64,000 nucleotides of DNA from Vreelandella nanhaiensis (GTDB taxonomy: Bacteria > Pseudomonadota > Gammaproteobacteria > Pseudomonadales > Halomonadaceae): assembly GCF_003990185.1 (NCBI RefSeq), contig NZ_RZHF01000015.1, forward strand, positions 62,136 to 126,135, given 5' to 3'. Below the pieces are notes generated by a model. It had not been told where the DNA came from. It ran no database searches and saw only the letters and a program-made list of their open reading frames with translations. Shown piece by piece: positions 33,094 to 40,752 of this stretch. Within the stretch, counting starts at the first letter, position 1. Each line of letters begins with the position of its first letter. The position numbers and the translations under genes are program-made.

Positions 33094-33221
33094 AGCACCT
33101 CACAAAAAGCACTTCACATAAGCGCGTAACTAGGAAAAGCCTTCCATTGTACACGTCTTAACGTTCAAGCCTGCCCTTATCGGGTAGACTGATGAAAATG
33201 CGTTCTCAAAGGATAACCACT

Positions 33222-34100
33222 ATGGCCACTTCAAGTCGCGTACACAGCATGACCGCTTTTGCTCGCACCGAGGAGGCCGCCCCTTGGGGCACGCTGCAAG
33301 TCGAAATTCGCTCGGTGAATCAGCGTTATCTGGAACCTCATTTTCGCCTGCCCGAAAGCCTACGTGATTTTGAGCCAGTGCTGCGCAATGCACTGCGTCA
33401 GCGCCTCGTGCGAGGCAAAGTGGAGTGCAGTGTGCGTTTTGAAAGCACGGAGGCCGTTCAGGCGCCTACGGTGAATGTCCAGCGCCTAAAAGAAGTCGCA
33501 AATGCGTTGGTGGCTATCCAGCGCCAGGTGCCCAGCGCGCTTGCGCCCACTACGCTTGAACTTTTAAACCAGCCCGGCGTAATGGAAAGCCAACATCTAG
33601 ATCAGGACGCCATCAAAGCTGCCGCCAAAACGTTATTTGATCAAGCGCTGGATGAGCTTATCGATGCCCGCGCCCGGGAAGGTGAAAAGCTTGCTGAAAT
33701 GATCGCTAGCCGCCTGGCAGCGGTAAGCAAGCAGGTGGCTATCGTTAAAGGTCTACTGCCACACATTCTGGAGCGCCAACGCGCCCAGCTGCTGGAACGC
33801 TTGGAAATTGCCAAAACCGAACTTGACCCCCAGCGTCTGGAAGCCGAGCTGGTGCTGGTCGCACAAAAAGCCGATGTAGACGAAGAGCTTGACCGTCTAA
33901 CGGCCCACGTAGAGGAAGTCAGCCGCCAGCTCGTCCAAAAAGGTCCCAAAGGCCGCCGCCTGGATTTTTTGATGCAGGAGCTCAACCGCGAAGCCAACAC
34001 GCTCTCGTCCAAGTCAGTGGTGGCCGAAAGCACGCGCTGTGCGGTGGAGCTTAAAGTGCTGATTGAGCAGATGCGCGAGCAGATTCAGAATATTGAGTAA
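33222..34100 (+). CDS. yicC: YicC/YloC family endoribonuclease
   Basis: This 292-residue protein is the last recognisable core gene of the window. The N-terminal signature SMTAFAR and the C-terminal domain with KGRRLDFLMQELNREANT identify the family, whose E. coli member is an endoribonuclease acting on a small RNA. The start at 33222 has AAAGGA eight bases upstream. In related genomes gmk usually follows; here an integrase follows instead, so a mobile element probably begins just after this stop. Confidence 0.94.
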   Translation: MATSSRVHSMTAFARTEEAAPWGTLQVEIRSVNQRYLEPHFRLPESLRDFEPVLRNALRQRLVRGKVECSVRFESTEAVQAPTVNVQRLKEVANALVAIQRQVPSALAPTTLELLNQPGVMESQHLDQDAIKAAAKTLFDQALDELIDARAREGEKLAEMIASRLAAVSKQVAIVKGLLPHILERQRAQLLERLEIAKTELDPQRLEAELVLVAQKADVDEELDRLTAHVEEVSRQLVQKGPKGRRLDFLMQELNREANTLSSKSVVAESTRCAVELKVLIEQMREQIQNIE

Positions 34101-34179
34101 TGTCTATGGTTGTCTGCTTGGATATATAAGATATTGTTTTTTAATTATTTAATATCAAGCGTTGTCTATGCTTGTCTAC
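34101..34179. repeat. Imperfect direct repeat at the presumed left island junction
   Basis: TGTCTATGGTTGTCTGC (34101-34117) begins directly after the yicC stop and recurs as TGTCTATGCTTGTCTAC (34163-34179), with 15 of 17 bases identical, separated by a very AT-rich segment. The position suggests an attachment core and/or integrase-binding sites. No matching copy was recognised elsewhere in the window, as expected if the right end lies beyond 64,000. Confidence 0.5.
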
Positions 34180-34205
34180 CATAATCCAGCCTAAGCCACC
34201 GCTAA

Positions 34206-34278
34206 GTGGGTAGTAAAGTGGGTAGTAAAATGCCATGCTACCCACCATAGAGGCAGAAATCTGTGCGAATACTACCCA
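34206..34278. repeat. Direct and inverted 7-12 bp repeats upstream of the integrase
   Basis: GTGGGTAGTAAA occurs twice in tandem (34206-34217, 34218-34229), and the inverted core CTACCCA recurs at about 34239-34245 and 34272-34278. The set ends about 57 bases before the integrase start. Such arrays can be arm-type integrase or excisionase sites, or operators of the integrase promoter. Confidence 0.65.
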
Positions 34279-34334
34279 TTTTTGTCACAAGTTATTGAAC
34301 CATCGTAAAAAATTGAAGCGTTAGTGGAGTGGGG

Positions 34335-35573
34335 ATGGGAAGCTTTACTGCCAAGAAAGTCCAGTCATTGATCAGAGAATCCAAGCCAGGGCGCTATGGT
34401 GATGGCAACGGATTGTACTTGATGATTCCTCAGGCAGGCACTGCCTACTGGATGTGCCGTTACACGTTCGCGGCCAAGCGTCGTGGTATGACACTGGGTA
34501 AATGCTCTCACCTGTCACTCGCTGAGGCTCGTGAAAGCGTGGTTGAAATTCAGAAAGGAATTCGTAGCGGTAAGGACCCGTTTACAGAGCGCAAACGTGA
34601 AGAAAACATAACCATCAGTACGGTGCAGGATCTGTTCGGCGACTGGTATCAGGAACTAGAGAAGCGACTCAAACACCCCAATATTCCGAAGCGCGTATTT
34701 GAAAGGGATATTGCTCCCGCTATCGGTTCGCTAACGCTGGGTAGCGTTACGCCTATGGATATCCGAACCATCGTCAGAAAAGTGACCAGTAGCGGTCGGC
34801 CAACCATTGCAAATGACGCTTTAATGTACTTAAAGCAACTCTTTAACCATGGCATCAAGTTAGGGTTGCTTACCTATAATCCCGCCTCCGCTTTCAACGT
34901 CAACGATGCGGGTGGTGTCGAGAAAAGCCGCGATAGGGCGCTAAGCATTGATGAGCTCAGTCAAGCTTTTGCTGTGTTCAAAGAGAACCGTATTAGCTTC
35001 ACGCGTGACAACTATCTCGCTTGCGCTTTACTCGTTGTACTAGGAGTACGCAAAACAGAGCTAACAGAAGCCAAATGGTCGGAATTTGATCTGAGCAATG
35101 CGAAATGGAATTTACCCGGAGAGCGCAGCAAATCGGGTGTTGGGATAGCGATTCCTTTACCTTCACAAGCTGTGGCCTGGCTGGACGAGCTGCAGATTCG
35201 TGCTTGTGGTTCGCCTTACGTATTTCCTAGCCGCCGGAGTAGCAAGCAGCCCCATATGGGCAAGGACACACTGAATCGAGCTATCGCCAAGCTATTTGGT
35301 AAGGAGCCAGGCAAGAAGCAGCAGCCCGAGAACAAAATGGGTGAACTCACCGAGTTTACGGTGCATGACCTACGGCGCACCTGTCGCAGCTTATTGGCTG
35401 AGTTAGGAGTGCCTGGCCACGTTGCTGAGCGCTGCTTGAATCACAAACTCAAAGGTGTCGAAGGTATTTATGATCGGTATGACTATTACGAAGAACGGAA
35501 ACAGGCGCTAATTAAGGTTTCAGAACTGGTTGCGCCCATCATTAATTCAGATAAGCAAAAAACGCCTCACTGA
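34335..35573 (+). CDS. Tyrosine-type site-specific integrase
   Basis: This 412-residue recombinase likely inserts and excises the element to its right. It has an N-terminal arm-binding domain of the DUF4102 type (1-about 85, with GDGNGLYLMI), a SAM-like core-binding domain (about 95-180) and a catalytic domain with Arg in VLGVRKTELTEAKW, HDLRRTC, a third-box His in CLNHK and the nucleophile Tyr in GIYDRYDY. It is intact, close to P4-integrase length, and sits 234 bases after yicC. The ATG at 34335 follows GTGGAG; a GTG at 34329 is also in frame. Confidence 0.93.
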   Translation: MGSFTAKKVQSLIRESKPGRYGDGNGLYLMIPQAGTAYWMCRYTFAAKRRGMTLGKCSHLSLAEARESVVEIQKGIRSGKDPFTERKREENITISTVQDLFGDWYQELEKRLKHPNIPKRVFERDIAPAIGSLTLGSVTPMDIRTIVRKVTSSGRPTIANDALMYLKQLFNHGIKLGLLTYNPASAFNVNDAGGVEKSRDRALSIDELSQAFAVFKENRISFTRDNYLACALLVVLGVRKTELTEAKWSEFDLSNAKWNLPGERSKSGVGIAIPLPSQAVAWLDELQIRACGSPYVFPSRRSSKQPHMGKDTLNRAIAKLFGKEPGKKQQPENKMGELTEFTVHDLRRTCRSLLAELGVPGHVAERCLNHKLKGVEGIYDRYDYYEERKQALIKVSELVAPIINSDKQKTPH

Positions 35574-35872
35574 ATGATCGTTACCATTTCCACACGTCTC
35601 TGAACTTGGGCTTATGGAATAACCACAGCACTTTGGATCGCACAGTAGAGGCATGAGGGCTAGCGCCGACGTACCGATTGGAACGTGACGAAACGATTGC
35701 CAAGTCAGATTTTCTGGATTTCGGTTCAATTGAGGGAGCAAATACGATCCCTGTTGGACAATGGATCAAAATTCGCCAACTACCATAAACAGCCCAAAAT
35801 TTTCTCGGGGAAGACCTACTTCTGCGATCCGTAACGCTCCTGCCAAATGTCTTCAATAAGCTAAAAGAAAGA

Positions 35873-36145
35873 TCAAAAAAGCGAATGGGATCTCCTTCTC
35901 TCAGCTTTGATATTCTTGAGGAGGTGCTCAGAAGCACTTGAAACTGTAGAAGCAATTGTTAATGAATTCACGGTTAACAGCTCTATACGTCCACTACCCC
36001 TTCTAAGCGCGTTCTGTATCACTTCATAATCAATGTTTGAGCGCTTTGTATCCGGCAATTCATCGGCATTATTAACGATATCCAACAAGTCGCTTATGCT
36101 GGTTTTTTGGTCATCAAGCGAAGTAAATGGCTGCACGTAAGGCAA
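35873..36145 (-). pseudogene. Possible gene fragment of unknown function
   Basis: The minus strand keeps an open frame of about 90 codons with coding-like composition (around DLLDIVNNADELPDTKRS). It has only a TTG start, no ribosome site, and an in-frame stop just upstream, beside the end of the L,D-transpeptidase gene. It may be the tail of a gene cut by recombination. No family is recognised. The remaining bases 35574-35872 show no convincing gene. Confidence 0.3.
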
Positions 36146-36166
36146 CTGGTCGGCATCCCAGCCAAG

Positions 36167-36931
36167 CTAAACCGGTTCATCAATAATATTGACCTGAGTA
36201 CCGTTGGGTATTTGCTCAAATACGGCTTTAATATCGTCGGGATGCATACGGATGCAGCCTCTACTGGCGCGCATACCAATGCCATCTGGCTGATTGGTGC
36301 CGTGGATTAAATAGCCAGGGATATCTAATAAGATGGCGTGCTGACCGAGGGGGTTGTCGGGGCCTGGCGGAACGACGTTAGGCGGTGGGTCGCCGCGTTC
36401 AGCCGCTTCCTGGCGAACGGATTCGGGAGGATACCAGGCAGGATTCTCAAGGCGCATAGTGGTTTTGGTAATCCCCAATGGCGTATCGAATCCATCACGG
36501 CCGATGCCAATGGGATAGGTCTCAACGCGAGGTGTTTCTCCCTCTTGCACCTCGGGGTAGTAGTAAAGCCGCAGCTCCGCGATATTGATCACCACTCCTT
36601 TACGCTCCACATCCGGCAATATGTGCTGCGCCGGAATCTGAACCTGCGTTCCTTTACCGGGAACCCAAAGACTGATGTCGGGGTTGGCCCGTCGAATTTC
36701 CTCGTAGCCGACACCGTGTGCGTGAGCAATATCGAGCAGGGTATCCTCTTCGTCCTCTACGTTGACGGTATAGGTCTCGCCCACGATGTTGCCGGTTTCA
36801 GGCAACGGGTAATGTCCTAGTGGCAGTGATGGCTCGGCAAAAGCTGGAACTGAAACAAGCCACAATGCCACTATGAATACGTAGCGAAGCAGACAATCGC
36901 CGCATGTAGATTTTACAAAGCAAGAGCTCAT
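36167..36931 (-). CDS. L,D-transpeptidase (YkuD domain) with LysM-like region
   Basis: This 254-residue exported protein has a signal peptide (LLRYVFIVALWLVSVPAFA), a LysM-like segment (about 52-100, with YEEIRRANPDISLWVPGKG) and a YkuD catalytic domain (about 110-250) with the His of GYLIHGTN and the nucleophile Cys in SRGCIRMHPDD. Such enzymes form 3-3 peptidoglycan crosslinks or attach proteins to peptidoglycan. It is divergent from the two-component system, and the same regulatory box occurs 50 bases upstream of its start, so it is probably a target of that system. Confidence 0.9.
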   Translation of the reverse strand: MSSCFVKSTCGDCLLRYVFIVALWLVSVPAFAEPSLPLGHYPLPETGNIVGETYTVNVEDEEDTLLDIAHAHGVGYEEIRRANPDISLWVPGKGTQVQIPAQHILPDVERKGVVINIAELRLYYYPEVQEGETPRVETYPIGIGRDGFDTPLGITKTTMRLENPAWYPPESVRQEAAERGDPPPNVVPPGPDNPLGQHAILLDIPGYLIHGTNQPDGIGMRASRGCIRMHPDDIKAVFEQIPNGTQVNIIDEPV

Positions 36932-36980
36932 AAGAAACGTTACTCACTATACGACTAAAAGCTCATTAGGCATGATGAAC

Positions 36981-36997
36981 ATTAACTGTAAATGAAG
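36981..36997 (-). promoter_or_regulatory. Tandem-hexamer response-regulator box upstream of the L,D-transpeptidase
   Basis: On the minus strand this reads CTTCAT-TTACA-GTTAAT, two related hexamers 11 bases apart, the spacing used by OmpR/PmrA-type regulators. It ends 49 bases before the gene start. The plus-strand form matches the dsbD box at 15 of 17 positions. Confidence 0.6.
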
Positions 36998-37054
36998 TGC
37001 GGATGATGGTGGCTCTTGGCATGTTTTGATCTGTCGGCTGCAAAATGGAGGCTG

Positions 37055-37071
37055 CCTCATATTAACTTCAT
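37055..37071 (+). promoter_or_regulatory. Tandem-hexamer box upstream of the response regulator gene
   Basis: CCTCAT-ATTAA-CTTCAT, the same architecture as the boxes upstream of the L,D-transpeptidase and dsbD, but on the plus strand and 55 bases before the regulator start. It suggests autoregulation. Confidence 0.55.
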
Positions 37072-37126
37072 CCTTGAATGGCATACTGCTGATAGAAACC
37101 ACTTCCCATGCCCTTGAGGAGTAAGT

Positions 37127-37804
37127 ATGCGGGTATTACTGGTCGAGGATGATGCCCCGGTAGCGGCTGGCGTCGAAGCTGGATTGGCACTGAGCGGCTT
37201 TGTGGTTGATAACGTCACCACCCTGGATGCTGCAAAGGGCGCGCTAGCCACAATTAACTACGATGCTGTTATTCTCGACCGCCGGTTACCCGATGGAGAT
37301 GGTTTGACGTTATTGAAGCATTGGCGTCGATCGAGCGTGGCGACACCAGTGCTGATGTTGACGGCGCGAGATGCGGTAGCGAGCCGGGTCGAAGGCCTTC
37401 AGGGAGGCGCAGACGACTATTTGATCAAGCCGTTTGATCTTGACGAGTTAACCGCCAGACTTCAGTCGCTCTTGCGCCGGACGGCAGGGCAAGTGGACCA
37501 CGCCATACGTTACGGTAGCCTGGCATTAGACCCCGTTACACGTAGCGTCACGCTTGAGGGTGAGCCAGTCGCTTTGTTGCGACGTGAGTTGATGCTGCTG
37601 GAAGCTCTGATTCGCGCTCGTGGGCGAATTCTGAGCGCCGATCAATTGAAGGACTGCCTTTACGGTATTGATGATGAGATCGAAAGTAATGCGCTTAATG
37701 TGCACATCTATCAACTGCGTCGCAAGCTGGGGCGCAACGTGATCGAAACCGTGCGGGGTGTGGGTTATCGGCTTGGCAAATACAACAGCGATGCGACCTC
37801 ATGA
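37127..37804 (+). CDS. OmpR-family response regulator
   Basis: This 225-residue regulator has a receiver domain (1-about 115; VEDDAP, phosphoacceptor in LDRRLPDGDG, LTARD, LIKPF) and a winged-helix DNA-binding domain (about 130-222; LRRELMLLEALI, VHIYQLRRKL). Closest in style to QseB/PmrA. It overlaps its kinase by four bases. Shared 17-base boxes upstream of itself, the L,D-transpeptidase and the dsbD operon point to a small envelope redox regulon. Confidence 0.93.
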   Translation: MRVLLVEDDAPVAAGVEAGLALSGFVVDNVTTLDAAKGALATINYDAVILDRRLPDGDGLTLLKHWRRSSVATPVLMLTARDAVASRVEGLQGGADDYLIKPFDLDELTARLQSLLRRTAGQVDHAIRYGSLALDPVTRSVTLEGEPVALLRRELMLLEALIRARGRILSADQLKDCLYGIDDEIESNALNVHIYQLRRKLGRNVIETVRGVGYRLGKYNSDATS

Positions 37805-39108
37805 ATCTGCGCTTACGTTTGGTTGCCACACTTGGGATTACGCTTATGCTGCTGTGGGGTATCACGGCGGCATGGTCAATGCGCGACCTGTCGACCCAGC
37901 TTGAGCATTCACTTGACCAGCGACTGGCGCAATCGGCGCGGATGGTGTCAGGTCTGTTGGATCGCGTGCCTGCAACGTCTTGGAACGGTGAAGAAGACGG
38001 AACGTCAGTTATTCCCTCACTCGATGGTATTGCGTGTCGAGTATCGTCACTTCGTGGCCAAGTGGTGGCGGGCACCCACCCTGAGATGAACGACGTGCTT
38101 GCTGTTGAGGCTGAGGGATATCGTTATCGCGAGCACAACGGGCAGCGCTGGCGTGTTTACACGTTAGTCGATAACGACAAACGTATTACGGTGGCAGATC
38201 GTCTGAAAGAGAGAGAAGCACTGCTGCAGCAGGTTCGTCGGGCCGCGCTTTACCCGTTTCTACTAGCGCTAGTGGGTAGTCTTGTTGCGCTATGGTGGGG
38301 TGTAACACGAGGACTTGCGCCGCTTGCCAAGTTACAACAGCGACTCATTCTGCGCGAACATAATGATCTTTCAGCGCTGCCTCTTCATGGGTTGCCTGGT
38401 GAAATCCGCCCGCTGATTGATAGTTTCAATACACTGCTGGCAAGAACGCGTCGTATGCTCGAATGGGAGCAGCGCTTTACCGACGATGCCGCCCACGAGC
38501 TGCGAACACCGTTAACCGCCGTTCGCACACATTTGCAAATCGCGAGGCGTGTCGACGGCCAGCAGCAGTACGAAGCGATGCAGCAAGCTGAAGCTGGGGT
38601 AAATCGACTAACGAAAACGCTGGGTCAGCTATTGCTATTGGCGCGAATGGAAAGTGAGGACATCACGCGCGGCCGTCGTCCTGACCCTACTCTTCTTGGG
38701 AGGGCGCTGATGACGGCGATGACAGAAACCGGTAGCAGTGATCATTGTCATTATCCCCAAGGCGTTAACCAAGTGCATGTGGCTCTATCCGAGTCGCTTC
38801 TAGTGACGGTTCTACGCAACCTGCTCGAAAATGCGATGCGTCACGGTGCGCGTGGTGCGCCGATAGAGATTGCCGCGCAGGAATCAGAGGGAATGGCCGT
38901 CATCGATATTACTAGTCAAGGCGAAACCATTCCTTCCGAACACCTCTCCCGACTGACGGAGCGCTTTCATCGGGGAGATCATCCTCAAGGCAGTGGTTTG
39001 GGTCTTTCGATCGTCGAGGCGATTGTCACCCGGGCAGAAGGCAGGGTGACGTTCGCGTCTGGCAATGGTGTTGGGCTAAGGGTAACGCTTCAATTACCTT
39101 CGGGTTGA
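37801..39108 (+). CDS. Sensor histidine kinase with degenerate G1 box
   Basis: This 435-residue kinase has a membrane helix at the N-terminus (LVATLGITLMLLWGITAAW), a periplasmic domain (about 30-150), a second membrane helix (about 152-172), the H-box DAAHELRTPLTAV, the N-box NLLENAMRHG and the G2 box GSGLGLSIVEAI. The G1 box is unusual: where DxGxGIP is expected the sequence reads DITSQGETIP, without the two glycines. ATP binding may be weakened, or the kinase may act mainly as a phosphatase. It is translationally coupled to the regulator. Confidence 0.9.
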   Translation: MNLRLRLVATLGITLMLLWGITAAWSMRDLSTQLEHSLDQRLAQSARMVSGLLDRVPATSWNGEEDGTSVIPSLDGIACRVSSLRGQVVAGTHPEMNDVLAVEAEGYRYREHNGQRWRVYTLVDNDKRITVADRLKEREALLQQVRRAALYPFLLALVGSLVALWWGVTRGLAPLAKLQQRLILREHNDLSALPLHGLPGEIRPLIDSFNTLLARTRRMLEWEQRFTDDAAHELRTPLTAVRTHLQIARRVDGQQQYEAMQQAEAGVNRLTKTLGQLLLLARMESEDITRGRRPDPTLLGRALMTAMTETGSSDHCHYPQGVNQVHVALSESLLVTVLRNLLENAMRHGARGAPIEIAAQESEGMAVIDITSQGETIPSEHLSRLTERFHRGDHPQGSGLGLSIVEAIVTRAEGRVTFASGNGVGLRVTLQLPSG

Positions 39109-39119
39109 ACCCACTTAGG

Positions 39120-39902
39120 TCAAGGTGTATCGCTCCCCATAATGGCTCGAAGCTTATCTGGCGAGGGGGCCCCCATCACACTGTGCACGTTGCCGTTGTC
39201 ATCCTGATAAAAGGTCGCAGGCGTGGCAAAGAGTTGACCATCGCGCATTAGCTGGGTGTTTTCACTAACCCACTGCTCGCTTTGGTCATCTCCTTGATTT
39301 TCAGGCATGGCATCGTTGCGGTAATGCTCAGCCAGCGCCTCGCCAGGATTATCCGCATTGAGTATCGCGGCTGCCTTTGCTGGGCTGTCTGCCTTGAGAA
39401 TACCTACCATCAAATGACGAACCTGAACGTCGCCACTTTCAACCCAGGGTTGGGCACTTTCCCACAGTTGGCGGCAGTAAGGACAGTTGGGGTCACTAAA
39501 GGTATATACGATGCGGGGTGCCTCTTTATCACCATCGCGCACCCAGTGTTGATCAGCCATTTCTTGCCATAGCTCGGCATTTCTTGGGCCGTTGACGAGC
39601 TGCTCTAGCCGCTCAGCTGAAACGTCCTGACCCTCTGCGTTAATCAGTGTACCTATCACAGCATGCTCGCCTCCTGAGGTGAGGTATGCCGCGAAAGTCT
39701 GACCACGAGCACTGCCGGCATACCCCGTAAGCCCGTCGGGCGCATCGAATTCACCATGAATCGTGAGACCTTGCTGTTGGAGCTGTTGAATGGGGTCAGG
39801 CCACTCACCGGCAGTCGCATGCAAGCTTGTCGCCAGCGCGATGCCAGCCCCAAGTGTTAGTGTGAGTCGTAGCGGCGTCATACAGGTATAGAAAGCGGAC
39901 AT
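39120..39902 (-). CDS. Periplasmic DsbG/DsbC-like thiol:disulfide protein
   Basis: This 260-residue exported protein has a signal peptide ending near LHATAGEW, an N-terminal DsbC/DsbG-type dimerisation segment (about 35-95) and a thioredoxin fold with active site CPYC in FSDPNCPYCRQLW. The cis-proline loop TPATFY is present. DsbG-like proteins reduce or isomerise oxidised cysteines, supplied with electrons by a DsbD-like partner, here encoded two genes upstream in the same operon. The start at 39902 has GGAG nine bases upstream. The set resembles ScsC of copper-tolerance operons by context. Confidence 0.88.
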   Translation of the reverse strand: MSAFYTCMTPLRLTLTLGAGIALATSLHATAGEWPDPIQQLQQQGLTIHGEFDAPDGLTGYAGSARGQTFAAYLTSGGEHAVIGTLINAEGQDVSAERLEQLVNGPRNAELWQEMADQHWVRDGDKEAPRIVYTFSDPNCPYCRQLWESAQPWVESGDVQVRHLMVGILKADSPAKAAAILNADNPGEALAEHYRNDAMPENQGDDQSEQWVSENTQLMRDGQLFATPATFYQDDNGNVHSVMGAPSPDKLRAIMGSDTP

Positions 39903-39927
39903 GTGCGTTATCTCCGTAGTGAGTAAG

Positions 39928-40752
39928 TTAGAGGTTGAAAAGCTCAAGGCTGCGATCGAGCGTGGCGCGAGACAGCTCTCCAAAGTGGGTGTCGATAAGC
40001 GTGCCATCGGCGTTGTAATAAAGCGTGGTGGGCATGGCCATGGCACCCACGTCATGGCCGAGCGAATTGTTCCGGTCGAGGTAGACATTATCGAGGGTGA
40101 GTGACTCTTGCTGTAAAAAGGCATTAACGGTGCTGAGGCTCTCGCCCTGATTGACGAACACGAACGTCACGTCGTCTCGCTCTTGTTGAGCCTGCTCAAA
40201 TACAGGCATTTCGCGTCGACACGGCGGGCACCAACTGGCCCAAAGATTGACCACCATGGGACGATTGGCTTCGCTTAGCACAGCGGGAAGCGTCACGTCG
40301 TCATGATCAAGTGTGGTTAACGGCGTCGGAGGAATGCTAGCACCTTGAGATACCATGAGGGCCAGTGCACCCGCCGTCAGCGACCAGGTCAAAGCCCCTG
40401 ATATTACGGCAATCCCGAGTGGCCTTCGCTCGCGAGGTTGGCGCCATAGCCGCCAAACCAGATACACCAAAGCGACGACAACGCCCGCTAGCGGCTCGAA
40501 GCCGCGATCGCGTATGTCGAGCCAAGACCAGAACGTGTCGTAGCTCCCCCCATATTGAACGATGAAAAAGAGTCGTGCCCCGATGACTCCCAAGAGCACA
40601 GAATTGAAGACGCTATCGCCGACGTAGACCTTTCGACGGCGGCCTAGCCAGCTTCCGACGATCAGTGCGACAACTATCGAAAGAATCAGCAAAAGCTGCC
40701 CCACGCTCAGACCTAACGGGCCGATGGCGAGGCTGCGATCTAGAGGACTCAT
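39928..40752 (-). CDS. TlpA-like thioredoxin with an Lgt-like membrane N-terminus
   Basis: This 274-residue protein has an N-terminal membrane domain of about four helices (1-about 130) and a C-terminal periplasmic TlpA/ResA thioredoxin domain with the redox motif WCPPC and cis-proline region AMAMPTTLYY. The membrane part (GARLFFIVQY and neighbours) resembles part of prolipoprotein diacylglyceryl transferase, but without a recognisable complete active site. The ATGA overlap with dsbD shows translational coupling. It probably passes electrons from the DsbD-like protein to periplasmic targets, like ScsD. Confidence 0.85.
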   Translation of the reverse strand: MSPLDRSLAIGPLGLSVGQLLLILSIVVALIVGSWLGRRRKVYVGDSVFNSVLLGVIGARLFFIVQYGGSYDTFWSWLDIRDRGFEPLAGVVVALVYLVWRLWRQPRERRPLGIAVISGALTWSLTAGALALMVSQGASIPPTPLTTLDHDDVTLPAVLSEANRPMVVNLWASWCPPCRREMPVFEQAQQERDDVTFVFVNQGESLSTVNAFLQQESLTLDNVYLDRNNSLGHDVGAMAMPTTLYYNADGTLIDTHFGELSRATLDRSLELFNL

